The notes under the pieces were generated by a model. The model was not told where the DNA came from. It saw only the letters and a program-made list of their open reading frames with translations, and made no database searches. Below, one piece after another: positions 62,389 through 64,000 of a DNA stretch of 64,000 bases (its first letter is position 1; each line of letters begins with the position of its first letter). Where the stretch lies: NCBI GenBank assembly GCA_964632305.1, contig CAZWBR010000002.1, positions 1 through 64,000 of the forward strand, read 5' to 3'. Origin of the DNA: CAZWBR01 sp964632305. GTDB taxonomy: Bacteria; Bacteroidota; Bacteroidia; Bacteroidales; Prolixibacteraceae. The position numbers were made by a program, and so were the translations under genes.

Positions 62389-64000
62389 GTGAAACGATTG
62401 TTTATCCTGTTTGCTGCCGCGGGACTCTTAGCTTCCTGTGCAGACGAGAAAAAAAATACCGCGGAAATGAATCCTTTCTTTACGGCTTATAACACTCCGT
62501 TTGATGTCCCCCCATTTGATAAAATTCAAAACAAACACTATCTGCCGGCGTTTGAAGAAGGGATCAAACAACACAATTCAGAGATCGACAAGATTATTAA
62601 CAATTCAGAAGCTCCGACTTTTGCCAATACCATTGAGGCATTGGATTACAGCGGAGATCTTCTGGGAAGAGTCAACATCGTCTTTTCCAACATTAAAGAG
62701 GCCAACACCAACGATTCAATCGATAAGATTGCCGAGCAGGTGGCGCCATTGATGTCGCAACACAGCGATGCCATTAAACTGAATGAAAAGTTGTTTGCCC
62801 GTGTCAAAGCCGTTTATGATCAAAAAAGCGGTCTGAACCTGAACCCTGAGCAGAGCCGTCTGCTGGAGGAAACCTTCAAAGGTTTTGTCCGTGGCGGGGC
62901 CAACCTTCCGGAAGACAAGAAAGAAGAATTGAAGAAAATCAATGAACAGCTTTCGTTGTTAGACCTGAAATTTGGAAACAACATGTTGGCTGAAACCAAT
63001 AATTTCAAACTGGTAATTGATAAAAAAGAAGATCTTGCAGGACTTCCCGAATCAGTTGTTGCCGGTGCTGCCGAAGAGGCCAAAGCCGCCGGGATGGATG
63101 GTAAATGGGTATTCACGCTGCAGAAGCCTAGCTGGATTCCTTTTGTTACCTATTCAGAGCGACGCGATTTGCGTGAGATTCTCTATAAGGCAATGTATAA
63201 CCGGGGCAACAACGGAAATGAGTTCGACAATAAGGCTGTCATCAACGATATTGTCAACCTTAGGTTGAAAAAGGCTAAAATAATGGGATACGACAGTTGG
63301 TCTGCCTTTGTTTTGGACGACTGTATGGCCAAGAATTCCAAAAACGTCTATGACCTGTTGTATAAAGTATGGGAACCAGCCCTCAGACGTGCGAAAGAAG
63401 AGGCTAAGGATATTCAAGCTATGATCGATCGTGAAGGGGGAGAATTCAAACTGGAAAGTTGGGATTGGTGGTACTATGCCGAAAAAGTCCGCAAGGAAAA
63501 ATATGACCTCGACGAAGAACAGATCCGCCCTTACTTTGAAATGAACAATGTTCGTGACGGAGTATTCGCTGTGGCTAATAAACTTTATGGGCTCACCTTT
63601 AACCGGTTGGAAAATATGCCTATCTACCATCCCGAATGCGAGGTATTTGAAGTAAAGGATGTTGACGGATCCTCTATCGGAGTCCTTTATATGGATTATT
63701 ATCCCAGGGCATCGAAAAAAGGTGGCGCATGGATGACCAACTATCGTGAGCAATACTACAATCAACAAGGACAAAATATCCGTCCGGTAGTCTCGATCAC
63801 CTGTAATTTCTCCAAACCTACCGGTGATAAACCAGCATTGCTCACCTATGATGAAGTTGAAACGCTTTTCCACGAGTTTGGTCATGGATTACATGGATTA
63901 TTGTCGCAATGTCATTATAAAGGCCTTGCCGGGACTAATGTATCACGCGACTTTGTTGAACTTCCTTCACAGATCATGGAACATTGGGCACCTGAACCGG
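62389..64000 (+). CDS. M3-family metallopeptidase lipoprotein (dipeptidyl carboxypeptidase-like), 3' end outside window
   Basis: The frame starts at a GTG (62389) and is still open at the window end; 537 residues are visible out of about 700 usual. A lipoprotein signal with lipobox LLASC (Cys17) is followed by the long helical M3 N-terminal part and the zinc motif HEFGH (residues 495-499, in TLFHEFGHGLHGLLS). NPFFTAYNTPFDVPPFDKI and the rest resemble the Dcp subgroup, which releases C-terminal dipeptides, rather than oligopeptidase A. It probably degrades peptides in the periplasm alongside the DPP IV at 4684. The C-terminal zinc ligand region is beyond the edge. Confidence 0.93.
   Translation, partial: MKRLFILFAAAGLLASCADEKKNTAEMNPFFTAYNTPFDVPPFDKIQNKHYLPAFEEGIKQHNSEIDKIINNSEAPTFANTIEALDYSGDLLGRVNIVFSNIKEANTNDSIDKIAEQVAPLMSQHSDAIKLNEKLFARVKAVYDQKSGLNLNPEQSRLLEETFKGFVRGGANLPEDKKEELKKINEQLSLLDLKFGNNMLAETNNFKLVIDKKEDLAGLPESVVAGAAEEAKAAGMDGKWVFTLQKPSWIPFVTYSERRDLREILYKAMYNRGNNGNEFDNKAVINDIVNLRLKKAKIMGYDSWSAFVLDDCMAKNSKNVYDLLYKVWEPALRRAKEEAKDIQAMIDREGGEFKLESWDWWYYAEKVRKEKYDLDEEQIRPYFEMNNVRDGVFAVANKLYGLTFNRLENMPIYHPECEVFEVKDVDGSSIGVLYMDYYPRASKKGGAWMTNYREQYYNQQGQNIRPVVSITCNFSKPTGDKPALLTYDEVETLFHEFGHGLHGLLSQCHYKGLAGTNVSRDFVELPSQIMEHWAPEP

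Overview
The window is chromosomal DNA of a Bacteroidota bacterium, most likely of the class Bacteroidia. The evidence is a type IX secretion C-terminal sorting domain, a PorD-like (DUF4835) gene in the bamD-rpoZ-coaBC-porD-recN block, Bacteroidota-type promoters (-33 TTTG and -7 TAnnTTTG) ahead of many genes, few Shine-Dalgarno sequences, and many lipoproteins and outer-membrane barrels. I cannot name the genus. Most of the window is ordinary core genome. No phage, transposase, CRISPR array or rRNA was seen.

Layout. 1-3848: the 3' part of a giant secreted protein made of 279-bp PKD-like repeats. 4297-6876 (minus): tRNA-Leu(CAG) and a dipeptidyl-peptidase IV. 7094-10309: thrS-infC-rpmI-rplT, with infC starting at a non-canonical AUA codon. 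10836-26726: a 16-kb co-oriented export cluster (ABC ATPase, ABC permease with a degenerate M1-like domain and a golvesin-like domain, TolC-like channel, adaptor lipoprotein, RND pump, an RND pump fused to an ABC ATPase, and a second ABC permease). 26768-32504: acetyltransferase, family-39 glycosyltransferase, Nramp transporter, methyltransferase, a cobalamin riboswitch with no recognisable target, and a Bfd-like ferredoxin. 33313-41465: a phosphate-starvation island (porin, pstSCAB, phoU, phoB-phoR) with 11-bp-phased Pho-box-like arrays ahead of the porin and pstS. 41541-43138: APS reductase and convergent fabI. 43403-48494 (minus): bamD-rpoZ-coaBC-porD-recN, with coaBC split at a run of ten A. 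48859-53821: an alpha-oxoamine synthase, trxB, a divergent HxlR regulator/NAD(P)H oxidoreductase pair and an unknown protein. 53969-59230 (minus): a LolA-like protein, two FtsX-like permeases, a LolD-like ATPase and a DUF1302-like barrel. 59569-64000: an EamA transporter, a galactose mutarotase lipoprotein and the start of an M3 metallopeptidase.

The strongest candidate for something undescribed is the 10836-26726 cluster. Its 1578-residue protein joins a full RND pump to an ABC ATPase whose nucleotide-binding domain appears to be split by about 210 residues carrying four predicted membrane segments. Other points of interest are three dispersed arrays of 11-bp direct repeats ending in an inverted copy (near 4062, 27580 and 51524), the orphan cobalamin riboswitch, the shared geometry of the two Pho promoters, the coaBC slippery run and the AUA start of infC.
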